A stretch of DNA of 16,118 nt. Origin: an uncultured Mollicutes bacterium (GTDB taxonomy: Bacteria > Bacillota_I > Bacilli_A > Acholeplasmatales > Anaeroplasmataceae). A program made the position numbers and the translations under genes. The stretch is taken from positions 1 to 16,118 of the forward strand of contig UQFG01000026.1 of NCBI GenBank assembly GCA_900540175.1, in the 5' to 3' direction. Below, in pieces: positions 1 through 5,971 of this stretch. The notes beneath the pieces are model-generated. The model worked only from the letters and a program-made list of their open reading frames with translations, ran no database searches and was not told the origin of the DNA. The first letter of the stretch is position 1. Each line of letters opens with the position of its first letter.

Positions 1-45
1 CTGTTAATCATGGTGTCGTAGGTTCGAGTCCTACTGCGGGCGCCA
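1..45 (+). tRNA. tRNA-Asn(GTT), 3' part only
   Basis: The window opens inside the anticodon loop (CTGTTAA, anticodon GTT). It then shows the 3' anticodon stem, a T arm with GTAGG / TTCGAGT / CCTAC, the acceptor strand TGCGGGC, a G discriminator and an encoded CCA ending at 45. The 5' half lies outside the window, so the D arm and acceptor pairing cannot be checked. Confidence 0.9.
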
Positions 46-79
46 TGATAAAACATTGATGAAAATATTGCATGATTTG

Positions 80-122
80 TCATTTCAACAAAGGTTAGCA
101 AAAAGGTTGAAATGATTTTTTT
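80..122 (+). terminator. Intrinsic terminator after tRNA-Asn
   Basis: A perfect 10-bp inverted repeat, TCATTTCAAC (80-89) and GTTGAAATGA (106-115), is followed by seven T (116-122). The 16-base loop is larger than usual. It sits where the tRNA transcript should end. The right arm also overlaps a possible -35 element (TTGAAA) for the next gene. Confidence 0.65.
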
Positions 123-133
123 ATATTTATAAA
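107..133 (+). promoter_or_regulatory. Possible weak promoter of the DtxR-type regulator gene
   Basis: TTGAAA (107-112) and TATAAA (128-133) are separated by 15 bp, shorter than ideal. It is the best match between the terminator and the start codon at 165, but the region is so AT-rich that chance matches are likely. Confidence 0.3.
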
Positions 134-164
134 AAGATTTTTTTAAAGTAATATGGAGGAAAAA

Positions 165-539
165 ATGGCAAGACGAACCAATCACGAATCGGAAGAGATG
201 TATTTGGAAGCGATTTTATTATTGCATCAAAGAAAAACAACGGTGCGATCGGTGGATGTTTGCGAAGAACTGGATTTCGGAAAATCAAGTGTTTCGCGCG
301 GTGTAAATCTTTTGAAAGATAAAGGCTATATTACGATTCATGCGACAACAGGGGATATTGAATTTACTTTAGAAGGAAAAAAACGGGCCGAAGCCATTTA
401 TGAGCGGCATCGAGTTCTTGTTGCCGCAATTATGAAATTAGGTGGAAGTGAGGAATTGGCCGAACGGGACGGATGTCGGATTGAACATGTTGTTTCGGAT
501 GAACTTTTAGAATTATTGAAAAAATTTGTTTCCGAGTGA
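165..539 (+). CDS. DtxR-family metal-dependent transcriptional repressor, iron-type metal site
   Basis: This 124-residue protein has the layout of the DtxR/MntR family without the C-terminal SH3-like domain: an N-terminal winged helix (about 10-70, recognition helix near GKSSVSRGVNLL) and a dimerisation/metal domain (about 72-124). Met12, Cys104, Glu107 and His108 align with the DtxR primary metal site (Met10, Cys102, Glu105, His106); His82 aligns with DtxR His79. MntR proteins carry Asp at the first position and Glu at the second, so the Met/Cys pair favours Fe(II) over Mn(II); this is inference from family knowledge. The ATG at 165 is chosen because GGAGG (155-159) lies five bases upstream; an in-frame ATG at 153 overlaps that site and would add four residues. 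It sits upstream of, and on the same strand as, a strong operator-rich promoter for a transport operon, its probable target. Confidence 0.88.
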   Translation: MARRTNHESEEMYLEAILLLHQRKTTVRSVDVCEELDFGKSSVSRGVNLLKDKGYITIHATTGDIEFTLEGKKRAEAIYERHRVLVAAIMKLGGSEELAERDGCRIEHVVSDELLELLKKFVSE

Positions 540-566
540 CACAGACTTTCGGAAAACTTTATTTTT
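529..566 (+). terminator. Probable terminator overlapping the regulator stop codon
   Basis: TTTCCGA (529-535) and TCGGAAA (549-555) form a 7-bp stem with a 13-base loop that contains the TGA stop (537-539). An interrupted T-rich run (actttattttt) follows to 566. The gap before the main T run makes it weaker than the other terminators in the window. Confidence 0.45.
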
Positions 567-612
567 CAATGAACCGTTTTTAAATTACATTTATTCGTAA
601 AGGATCGGTCTA

Positions 613-642
613 TTGACAAAAAATCCATATCGGTGTTATAAT
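613..642 (+). promoter_or_regulatory. Strong sigma-A type promoter of the transport operon
   Basis: A perfect TTGACA (613-618) and a perfect TATAAT (637-642) are 18 bp apart. The predicted transcription start is near 648-650, directly before the first palindrome (651-666). A near-consensus promoter with operators just downstream is what one expects for a highly inducible, repressor-controlled operon. The leader to the first start codon at 795 is about 145 bases. Confidence 0.85.
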
Positions 643-650
643 ACGTTGAG

Positions 651-666
651 GTTCGGTTTAGCGAAC
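651..666 (+). promoter_or_regulatory. Operator-like palindrome 1 at the transcription start
   Basis: GTTCGGTTTAGCGAAC has 5-bp arms GTTCG/CGAAC. It extends outward with one mismatch (GA at 648-649 against TC at 668-669). It lies immediately after the predicted start site, where a bound repressor would block transcription. It shares GTT....T..G.GAAC with the two palindromes further down. The DtxR-type regulator encoded just upstream is the obvious candidate ligand, by inference. Confidence 0.6.
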
Positions 667-675
667 TTCTTTTTT

Positions 676-699
676 AAGAATACGCTTCAGCGTATTTCT
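676..699 (+). promoter_or_regulatory. Leader hairpin in the transport operon 5' UTR
   Basis: AATACGC (679-685) and GCGTATT (690-696) pair around the tetraloop TTCA. With one bulged T the stem extends to AAG/CTT on the outside. A short T-rich run (tcttttaat) follows. It could act as a weak attenuator or simply be a leader structure. Confidence 0.45.
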
Positions 700-706
700 T
701 TTAATG

Positions 707-736
707 AATATTTGTTCTCATATGAGAACAAATATT
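707..736 (+). promoter_or_regulatory. Perfect 30-bp palindrome, operator 2 or attenuator hairpin
   Basis: Bases 707-721 are the exact reverse complement of 722-736, centred on CATATG. The core GTTCTCATATGAGAAC (714-729) matches the two neighbouring palindromes in spacing and ends. As DNA it would be an ideal dimer site. As RNA it would form a long AU-rich hairpin followed by TTT (737-739), so an attenuator role is also possible. Confidence 0.65.
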
Positions 737-744
737 TTTAAACC

Positions 745-770
745 TTTTGGTTTCCATATGCGAACCAAAA
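745..770 (+). promoter_or_regulatory. Operator-like palindrome 3
   Basis: TTTTGGTT (745-752) and AACCAAAA (763-770) are exact arms around a core also centred on CATATG; only two base pairs of the 26 bp are mismatched. The core GTTTCCATATGCGAAC (750-765) is the third copy of the 16-bp pattern. It ends five bases before the weak Shine-Dalgarno region of the next gene. Confidence 0.6.
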
Positions 771-794
771 AAATAAAGGAATGAGATAAAATCG

Positions 795-1184
795 ATGAAA
801 ACAGTAAATCAACCACATAAAATTCCAAAGGAATTTCAAGCATGGCAGAAGGAGAAGGATTTGATTCCGGTTATGATCCGTAAATATTGTCATGCGCATC
901 ATCAAACGAAGAAAAATGAAGTTTGCGAGGATTGCAAGATGTTGATGGAATATGCTCTTTTTCGATTGGAAAAGTGTCCGTTTAAAGTGAATAAAACGTT
1001 TTGCTCGTTTTGTAAAATTCATTGTTATACCCCACTGATGAGAAATCAGATAAAAGAAGTCATGAAGTATTCGGGACCGCGCATGTTATGGACGCATCCG
1101 TTATTTGCCATGAAACACGTTTTTCAGATGATTCGATATAAAAGAAAGTTGAAGAAAGAAAAGAAAGGGAAAGAAAATGTTTGA
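795..1184 (+). CDS. YgbA-like 'nitrous oxide-stimulated promoter' family protein, Cys-rich
   Basis: The 129-residue protein matches what I know of the YgbA_NO family, whose E. coli member is under NsrR control and linked to nitrosative stress. Recognisable features are a CxxC (Cys44, Cys47), the block MEYALFRLEKCPF, a second CxxC (Cys70, Cys73), HCY (76-78) and the conserved run PLMRNQIKEVMKYSGPRML followed by HPLFAMKHV. Six cysteines (44, 47, 61, 70, 73, 77) could ligate zinc or an Fe-S cluster; that is inference. The C-terminal tail is very lysine-rich. No membrane segment is seen. It is the first gene of the operon, and its last eight bases overlap the next gene. The Shine-Dalgarno is modest (AAAGGA, 775-780, about 14 bases away). 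Confidence 0.82.
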   Translation: MKTVNQPHKIPKEFQAWQKEKDLIPVMIRKYCHAHHQTKKNEVCEDCKMLMEYALFRLEKCPFKVNKTFCSFCKIHCYTPLMRNQIKEVMKYSGPRMLWTHPLFAMKHVFQMIRYKRKLKKEKKGKENV

Positions 1185-2907
1185 TAAAGACCTATTTAAA
1201 TTGATTGACGGAAATAAGAAATACATCGTATATACCGTTTTGTTGATGATACTTGGGATGCTTGCCAATATCGGTATTACGGCAAGTATTTGCTGGGCCG
1301 TCTATTTTCTGATCGAAGGATATGAATCCCTTTCCTATCTTTGGCCTGTTGGAACGGTTCTCATTGCCATCCTCGTTCGCTATATCAGCAGTCGCGCTAC
1401 GGCAAGTCTTAAAGACCGACTGGGTCGAACAGTAAAGAAAGATTTGCGCAAGCGGACCTACGATAAGATTCTCCGTCTCGGCGTGAAAAGCACCGATGAC
1501 ATGAGTATGGCCGGTCTTACCCAAGTGAGTATGGAAGGAATTGAACAACTCGATTTGTATTACTCCGTGTATTTGCCGCAGTTCTTTTTTTCGATGATTG
1601 CTCCACTATTGTTGTTTGTGATCTGTGTCGGCATCGACTGGCGAACCGCACTTGTGCTTTTGGCATGTGTCCCGCTGATTCCCATATCCATTGTGGCTAT
1701 CAGCAAATATGCCAAAAAGGTCTTTAGCAAGTATTGGGGCAAATATACGTCGATGGGAGATGCTTTTTTAGATAGCGTACAAGGATTAAAAGAACTGAAA
1801 TTATTCCAAGCAGACGCTAGGTATCATCAAAAGATGAATCGCAATGCGGAGGAGTTTCGTAAAATTACGATGAAAGTACTTGTGATGCAACTTGCTAGCA
1901 CGACGATCATGGACTTGGTGGCCTACGGTGGGGCAGGAGCCGGAGTCGCCCTTAGTATTGTCGGGTTGATGCAGCATCGCTTGAATCCTGCATCGTCCCT
2001 TTTTCTCATTTTGGTGGCAGCGGAATTTTTCCTGCCGCTACGCGCATTGGGAAGTGCTTTTCATGTGGCTATGAACGGGGCCAGTGCCGGAAAGAAAATC
2101 TTATCTTTACTGAATGCTTCCGATCCCGTATGGGGCAAAAAGGAAGTTTTTGGATTGGAGATCAAACTGGAAAACGTTACGTTTTCATACAATGAGAAAC
2201 AAGACGTGTTGAAAAACGTAACGATGGTTTTTAAGGAAAAAGGAATGACGGCAATCGTCGGTGAAAGCGGCTGTGGAAAAAGTACGGTCGTCCATATGCT
2301 TATTGGAGCATACGCACCAAAAAAAGGAGCGGTTCGTCTTGGAAAGGATCCTATAGAAACCGTATCGCGCTCATCGTATTATGCGCAGATTGCCTGTGTT
2401 TCGTACAACACGTATCTTTTTAATGATACCGTACGGGCCAATTTCGAACTTGCAAAGGAAAATGTTTGTGATGAGGAAATATGGACGGCGTTAAAAGCCG
2501 TTAATTTGGCTGATTTTATTGTTGATAACGGCGGATTGGATAAAGTGATCGAAGAAGATGCCAATAATCTGTCGGGCGGGCAGAAACAACGATTGGCGTT
2601 GGCTGTTAATCTTGTTGCGGATAAAAACATCTATATCTTTGATGAGGCAACGAGCAATATCGACATTGAAAGCGAAGCGATTATCATGGAAAACATCAAA
2701 GCGATGAGCAAGGTAAAATCGGTCATTGTCATATCGCATCGTCTTGAAAACGTCGTTGATGCGGATGCGATCTATTATATGGAAGAAGGCGAAGTCAAAG
2801 AGCGCGGTACCCATTTGGAACTGATGGAAAAAAAAGGCGGATACTACCTTCTTTATACAACACAAAAAACATTGGAAGAAGGATACAAAGAGGAGGTACG
2901 GGTATGA
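1177..2907 (+). CDS. ABC half-transporter of exporter fold (subunit 1), Q-loop Gln replaced
   Basis: This 576-residue protein has an N-terminal membrane domain (about 1-310, six hydrophobic segments) and a C-terminal ATPase. In the ATPase I see Walker A GESGCGKST (362-370), signature LSGGQ (465-469), Walker B IYIFDE (485-490) and the switch His521. The Q-loop glutamine is missing: the protein reads VSYNTYLF with Tyr410 where its partner has VSQSTYLF. Domain order, half size and pairing with the next gene fit heterodimeric exporters, and also the siderophore importers IrtAB/YbtPQ that use this fold. Its neighbours (DtxR-type regulator, ECF module) favour the importer reading, by inference. The gene overlaps the YgbA-like gene by eight bases and the next gene by four (ATGA), implying translational coupling. 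Confidence 0.88.
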   Translation: MFDKDLFKLIDGNKKYIVYTVLLMILGMLANIGITASICWAVYFLIEGYESLSYLWPVGTVLIAILVRYISSRATASLKDRLGRTVKKDLRKRTYDKILRLGVKSTDDMSMAGLTQVSMEGIEQLDLYYSVYLPQFFFSMIAPLLLFVICVGIDWRTALVLLACVPLIPISIVAISKYAKKVFSKYWGKYTSMGDAFLDSVQGLKELKLFQADARYHQKMNRNAEEFRKITMKVLVMQLASTTIMDLVAYGGAGAGVALSIVGLMQHRLNPASSLFLILVAAEFFLPLRALGSAFHVAMNGASAGKKILSLLNASDPVWGKKEVFGLEIKLENVTFSYNEKQDVLKNVTMVFKEKGMTAIVGESGCGKSTVVHMLIGAYAPKKGAVRLGKDPIETVSRSSYYAQIACVSYNTYLFNDTVRANFELAKENVCDEEIWTALKAVNLADFIVDNGGLDKVIEEDANNLSGGQKQRLALAVNLVADKNIYIFDEATSNIDIESEAIIMENIKAMSKVKSVIVISHRLENVVDADAIYYMEEGEVKERGTHLELMEKKGGYYLLYTTQKTLEEGYKEEVRV

Positions 2908-4589
2908 AAAAACGAAAACTTCGCAGAAGCGGCGCAACAATCATGGCCAGTTTGATTTTGTTGCTTGGATCGTTATCCTATGTGATGATTCTTGCCGTTA
3001 TCAACGGCAGTATCGGATTTTTGGCAGCGATGGGTGTTACGATATTCGGTGCTCTTGGGATTGCCAAAGCGTTGGGAGAAACGATTGTGCTTTCTTATGG
3101 TTGGATCATCGGCTTAGCTGTCCTCTGTGGTGTGATTCGCGGTCTGCTTCGCTATTTGGAACAATACAGCAATCACTATATCGCTTTTAAACTGTTGGCG
3201 GTTTTAAGAGATAAGATTTTTGCGGCGTTGCGTGTGCTTTGTCCGGCCAAATTGGAAAGCAAACAAAAGGGCAGTATCATTGCTATGATCACCTCGGATA
3301 TCGAAACATTGGAAGTCTTTTACGCTCATACCATTTCCCCCATTTGCATCGCCACATTGGTATCAACGGCGGTACTTGTCTTTGTCGGGCTGATTGCTTC
3401 GTGGTATTTGGCCCTTGTTGCGCTGATCGGGTATTTATTGATCGGTATTGTAGTACCGCTGTTATCTTCAAAGAAATTGAAAGAGTCAGGGGTCCGATAT
3501 AGAAGCGAGTTTGCCGATTTCAATGCGTATTTTCTGGATAGCATTAAAGGCATTAAGGACATTGTTTTGAACAATGCCGAACAAAAACGAGAAGAAGCAG
3601 TCGATCATCGCTCCGATCTATTGTTGAAAGAAACGAAGAAAATGAAACAAGACATTGCCAAAGCATCGGCAAAGACCGAACTGTTGGTGACGTCGTTTGT
3701 TGTTTTGGCACTGATCGTAGGAATTTTGTTGGTACGATTTGAGGTGGTATCGCTAGGCTGGATGCTGGTGGGTGTCGTCGCCATCTTCGGCAGTTTCGGG
3801 CCTGTTCTTGCTGTATCTGCCTTACCCGGAAACCTTACGCAGACTTTTGCGAGCGGAGATAGAATATTGAATTTACTCAATGAGCAACCGGTCGTTTCGG
3901 AGGTAAAAAACGGCAAGGAAATCAATTATGAAACGTTAGATGTAACGGATTTGTCTTTTGCTTATGAAAAAAATATCCCGGTGCTGAAAGAAATACAAAT
4001 ACATGCTCAAAAAGGCGAGATCATCGGTATTGTGGGTGAAAGCGGATGCGGGAAGTCGACCTTTTTAAAACTTTTGCTTCGTTTTTGGAAAAAAGACAGT
4101 GGAATGATTGCCTATAACGGCATGGATGTCGATGACATCACAACATCCAATCTGTTGGACAATGTCACGATGGTCAGTCAATCGACGTACCTTTTTGATG
4201 AAAGTATTGAGGACAATCTGAAAGTTGCCAAACCAAACGCAACCCAAGAAGAACTGGAAAAAGCTTGTAAAATGGCCTCGGTACATGATTTTATCATGAC
4301 CTTACCGGATGGCTATCAAACTCAAGTCGGTGCGATGGGCGACCGTCTTTCGGCCGGGCAGAAACAACGGATCGGTCTTGCACGGGCATTTTTAAAAGGA
4401 AGCGAATTGATTCTGTTGGATGAACCGACCAGTAACGTAGACAGTATCAACGAAGGGATGATTTTAAAATCTCTTGCCGAACAGAAAAGAAAAAAGAGTA
4501 TTATTTTAGTATCTCACCGGGAATCAACGATGGCCATCGCCGATCGAATTTACCATGTTGAAGACGGAAGGATGCGTGAGGTGAAGTAA
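2904..4589 (+). CDS. ABC half-transporter of exporter fold (subunit 2)
   Basis: This 561-residue protein has a membrane domain (about 10-310) and an ATPase with Walker A GESGCGKST (378-386), Q-loop Gln426, signature LSAGQ (482-486), Walker B LILLDE (502-507) and switch His538. All catalytic positions are present, unlike the partner, which lacks the Q-loop Gln. The two would form a heterodimer. The start is set by GAGGAGGT just upstream of the ATG at 2904, which overlaps the previous stop. The stop codon abuts the next ATG with no gap. Family comparison points to YbtQ/IrtB-like transporters of metal chelates, but sequence alone cannot separate these from drug or peptide exporters; the operon context carries the argument. 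Confidence 0.88.
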   Translation: MKKRKLRRSGATIMASLILLLGSLSYVMILAVINGSIGFLAAMGVTIFGALGIAKALGETIVLSYGWIIGLAVLCGVIRGLLRYLEQYSNHYIAFKLLAVLRDKIFAALRVLCPAKLESKQKGSIIAMITSDIETLEVFYAHTISPICIATLVSTAVLVFVGLIASWYLALVALIGYLLIGIVVPLLSSKKLKESGVRYRSEFADFNAYFLDSIKGIKDIVLNNAEQKREEAVDHRSDLLLKETKKMKQDIAKASAKTELLVTSFVVLALIVGILLVRFEVVSLGWMLVGVVAIFGSFGPVLAVSALPGNLTQTFASGDRILNLLNEQPVVSEVKNGKEINYETLDVTDLSFAYEKNIPVLKEIQIHAQKGEIIGIVGESGCGKSTFLKLLLRFWKKDSGMIAYNGMDVDDITTSNLLDNVTMVSQSTYLFDESIEDNLKVAKPNATQEELEKACKMASVHDFIMTLPDGYQTQVGAMGDRLSAGQKQRIGLARAFLKGSELILLDEPTSNVDSINEGMILKSLAEQKRKKSIILVSHRESTMAIADRIYHVEDGRMREVK

Positions 4590-5297
4590 ATGGACACTCA
4601 AAAAATACAAGAAACGACTGTTTTAGCCCTTATCGAAAATACAAAGGAAATGCAGGATTCCGCTACTTTGAAACAAGTTGCTTTCGAAGAAAAAATGAAA
4701 AAACGCGATCGGTCCGAAAAGGACGAAAACAACATGTTTCGTCACTTTAAAATCAAAGATATCGTCTTTTTGGCTATTATTACGGCTTGTACCTTAGTTA
4801 CCAGTGCCATCATGCCTTTGCTGATCCACGTTCCTGTTTTCGGTATCATTCAACTTGGACTGGGACTGCAGTTTTCCGTTTTTCCTGTGATCGGACTGAT
4901 GAAGGTTCGTAAGGCCGCCTCCATGACGATTATGGGCCTCTTTATAGCCTTGTTTTTATTGATGATGTTTCCTCCGATGGCGCTGATCGTCGTTTGTGCC
5001 ATCCTCGTAGAGGCCATTGTTTTTGTCATTTTCAGAAATTACAAAAACGACTGGGCTTGTGTTTTGGCCGGTACGCTTTATATGCCGCTTACCGTCCCGT
5101 TATTGTGGCTGTACTATAATGTCAATTATTCAGTGACAGGTACGGAAAACGAAGCCGTTTCCATGTTTCTGGGTGGGACAAATCCGTGGGTGATTGTCGG
5201 TATGACCATAGCGATTACGGCACTTTGTTTCGTCGGATCGGTGATTGGAATGATTCTTTCACGGGAACTGAAAAAAGCGGGGGTGTTGAAAAAATGA
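4590..5297 (+). CDS. ECF transporter substrate-binding (S) component
   Basis: The 235-residue membrane protein has a hydrophilic first 50 residues, then about six hydrophobic segments (roughly 57-79, 84-103, 109-128, 130-148, 155-176, 199-223). Position directly before EcfT and EcfA identifies it as the S component, which captures the substrate. It resembles the MptD/Trep_Strep type of putative S components, but I cannot assign the ligand. The start at 4590 has an excellent GAGGTGA (4578-4584) five bases away. An internal ATG at 4734 (residue 49) also has AAAAGGA ten bases upstream and would give a more typical S-protein length, so the charged N-terminal extension is either unusual or not always translated. 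Its stop overlaps the EcfT start (ATGA). Confidence 0.78.
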   Translation: MDTQKIQETTVLALIENTKEMQDSATLKQVAFEEKMKKRDRSEKDENNMFRHFKIKDIVFLAIITACTLVTSAIMPLLIHVPVFGIIQLGLGLQFSVFPVIGLMKVRKAASMTIMGLFIALFLLMMFPPMALIVVCAILVEAIVFVIFRNYKNDWACVLAGTLYMPLTVPLLWLYYNVNYSVTGTENEAVSMFLGGTNPWVIVGMTIAITALCFVGSVIGMILSRELKKAGVLKK

Positions 5298-5971
5298 AAA
5301 GATTGAAATTCAAAACGACACGCTATCCCCTTTTTGCGATTGTCTTATCGCTGTTTATCATCGTTTTCGGCATGATTATGGCAAAAGATGACTATCTTTG
5401 TTGGTATTTAATCGGTTTATGTGTTTGGCTTTGCCTTTTCGGATGTATCAAAAGCGTTCTTAAGATGATACCGGTTTTTCTTATTTTCGGTGGTTTATTT
5501 GCAATCATTGCCTATTATTCGGGTAATGGCGATCTGCTTTCGGCCATCGCCATGCTGAATCGTTTTGGTGCGCTTTTTTTAGGCGTGGCTTTGAGTATGT
5601 CGGTTTCTAGCGTCCAAATGACGCGTTGTCTTTCACAAATACGTACACCTCGTGCCATCACGCTTGGGATGTTGATCTCAATGTCGTTTGTACCGATGTT
5701 AAAAGGTGAAAGCAATCGTGTAAGAGAGGCGATGAAAACCAGAGGGGCAGGACGGATTTTCAATCCTAAAATTTTATACCGGGCCTTCCTTATTCCCTTC
5801 GTTATGCGGATTGTAACCATTTCCGATACATTGGCCTTGTCGGTCGAAACCAGAGGATTTAGACTGGACGGTTCACCGTACTCTATTTATAAAAAAGAAT
5901 ATCCGACCATTTGGGACGGAGTGTTTTTAATCGGAATCATAGCAGGTGCGATTGGGGTGATTTTTTTATGA
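5294..5971 (+). CDS. ECF transporter transmembrane coupling protein EcfT
   Basis: This 225-residue membrane protein carries the two short Arg-Gly motifs that couple EcfT to the ATPases: EAMKTRGA (TRG 149-151) and SVETRGF (TRG 186-188). Hydrophobic segments lie near 12-30, 34-50, 59-75, 90-107, 121-135 and 207-224. The ATG at 5294 is chosen because it overlaps the S-component stop (ATGA); the frame stays open upstream to 5186 but those residues read as out-of-frame S-component sequence. Its stop overlaps the EcfA start. Its role is to transmit ATP-driven movement to the S component; with S and A encoded alongside, the module is of the dedicated (group I) type. Confidence 0.88.
   Translation: MKRLKFKTTRYPLFAIVLSLFIIVFGMIMAKDDYLCWYLIGLCVWLCLFGCIKSVLKMIPVFLIFGGLFAIIAYYSGNGDLLSAIAMLNRFGALFLGVALSMSVSSVQMTRCLSQIRTPRAITLGMLISMSFVPMLKGESNRVREAMKTRGAGRIFNPKILYRAFLIPFVMRIVTISDTLALSVETRGFRLDGSPYSIYKKEYPTIWDGVFLIGIIAGAIGVIFL

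Noticed and set aside
90..108. Direct repeat AAAGGTT (90-96, 102-108) with AGGTTAGC resembling half of a DtxR site, as an autoregulatory operator
   Set aside because: It lies in the loop and arm of a convincing terminator, the second half-site is not inverted, and it does not match the three palindromes downstream.
714..729. LexA/DinR (Cheo-type) box
   Set aside because: The Gram-positive LexA site is GAAC-N4-GTTC; here the half-sites have the opposite order (GTTC-N8-GAAC), and no SOS gene follows.
738..1022. A 94-codon minus-strand open frame over the YgbA-like gene and its leader
   Set aside because: The plus-strand gene has family-specific motifs; the minus frame is a Phe/Leu-rich translation of AT-rich sequence and overlaps the operator palindromes.
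2491..2940. A 149-codon minus-strand open frame inside the first ABC half-transporter gene
   Set aside because: It is antisense to a well-supported ATPase domain whose motifs are intact, and it resembles no family; open antisense frames are common in such coding sequence.
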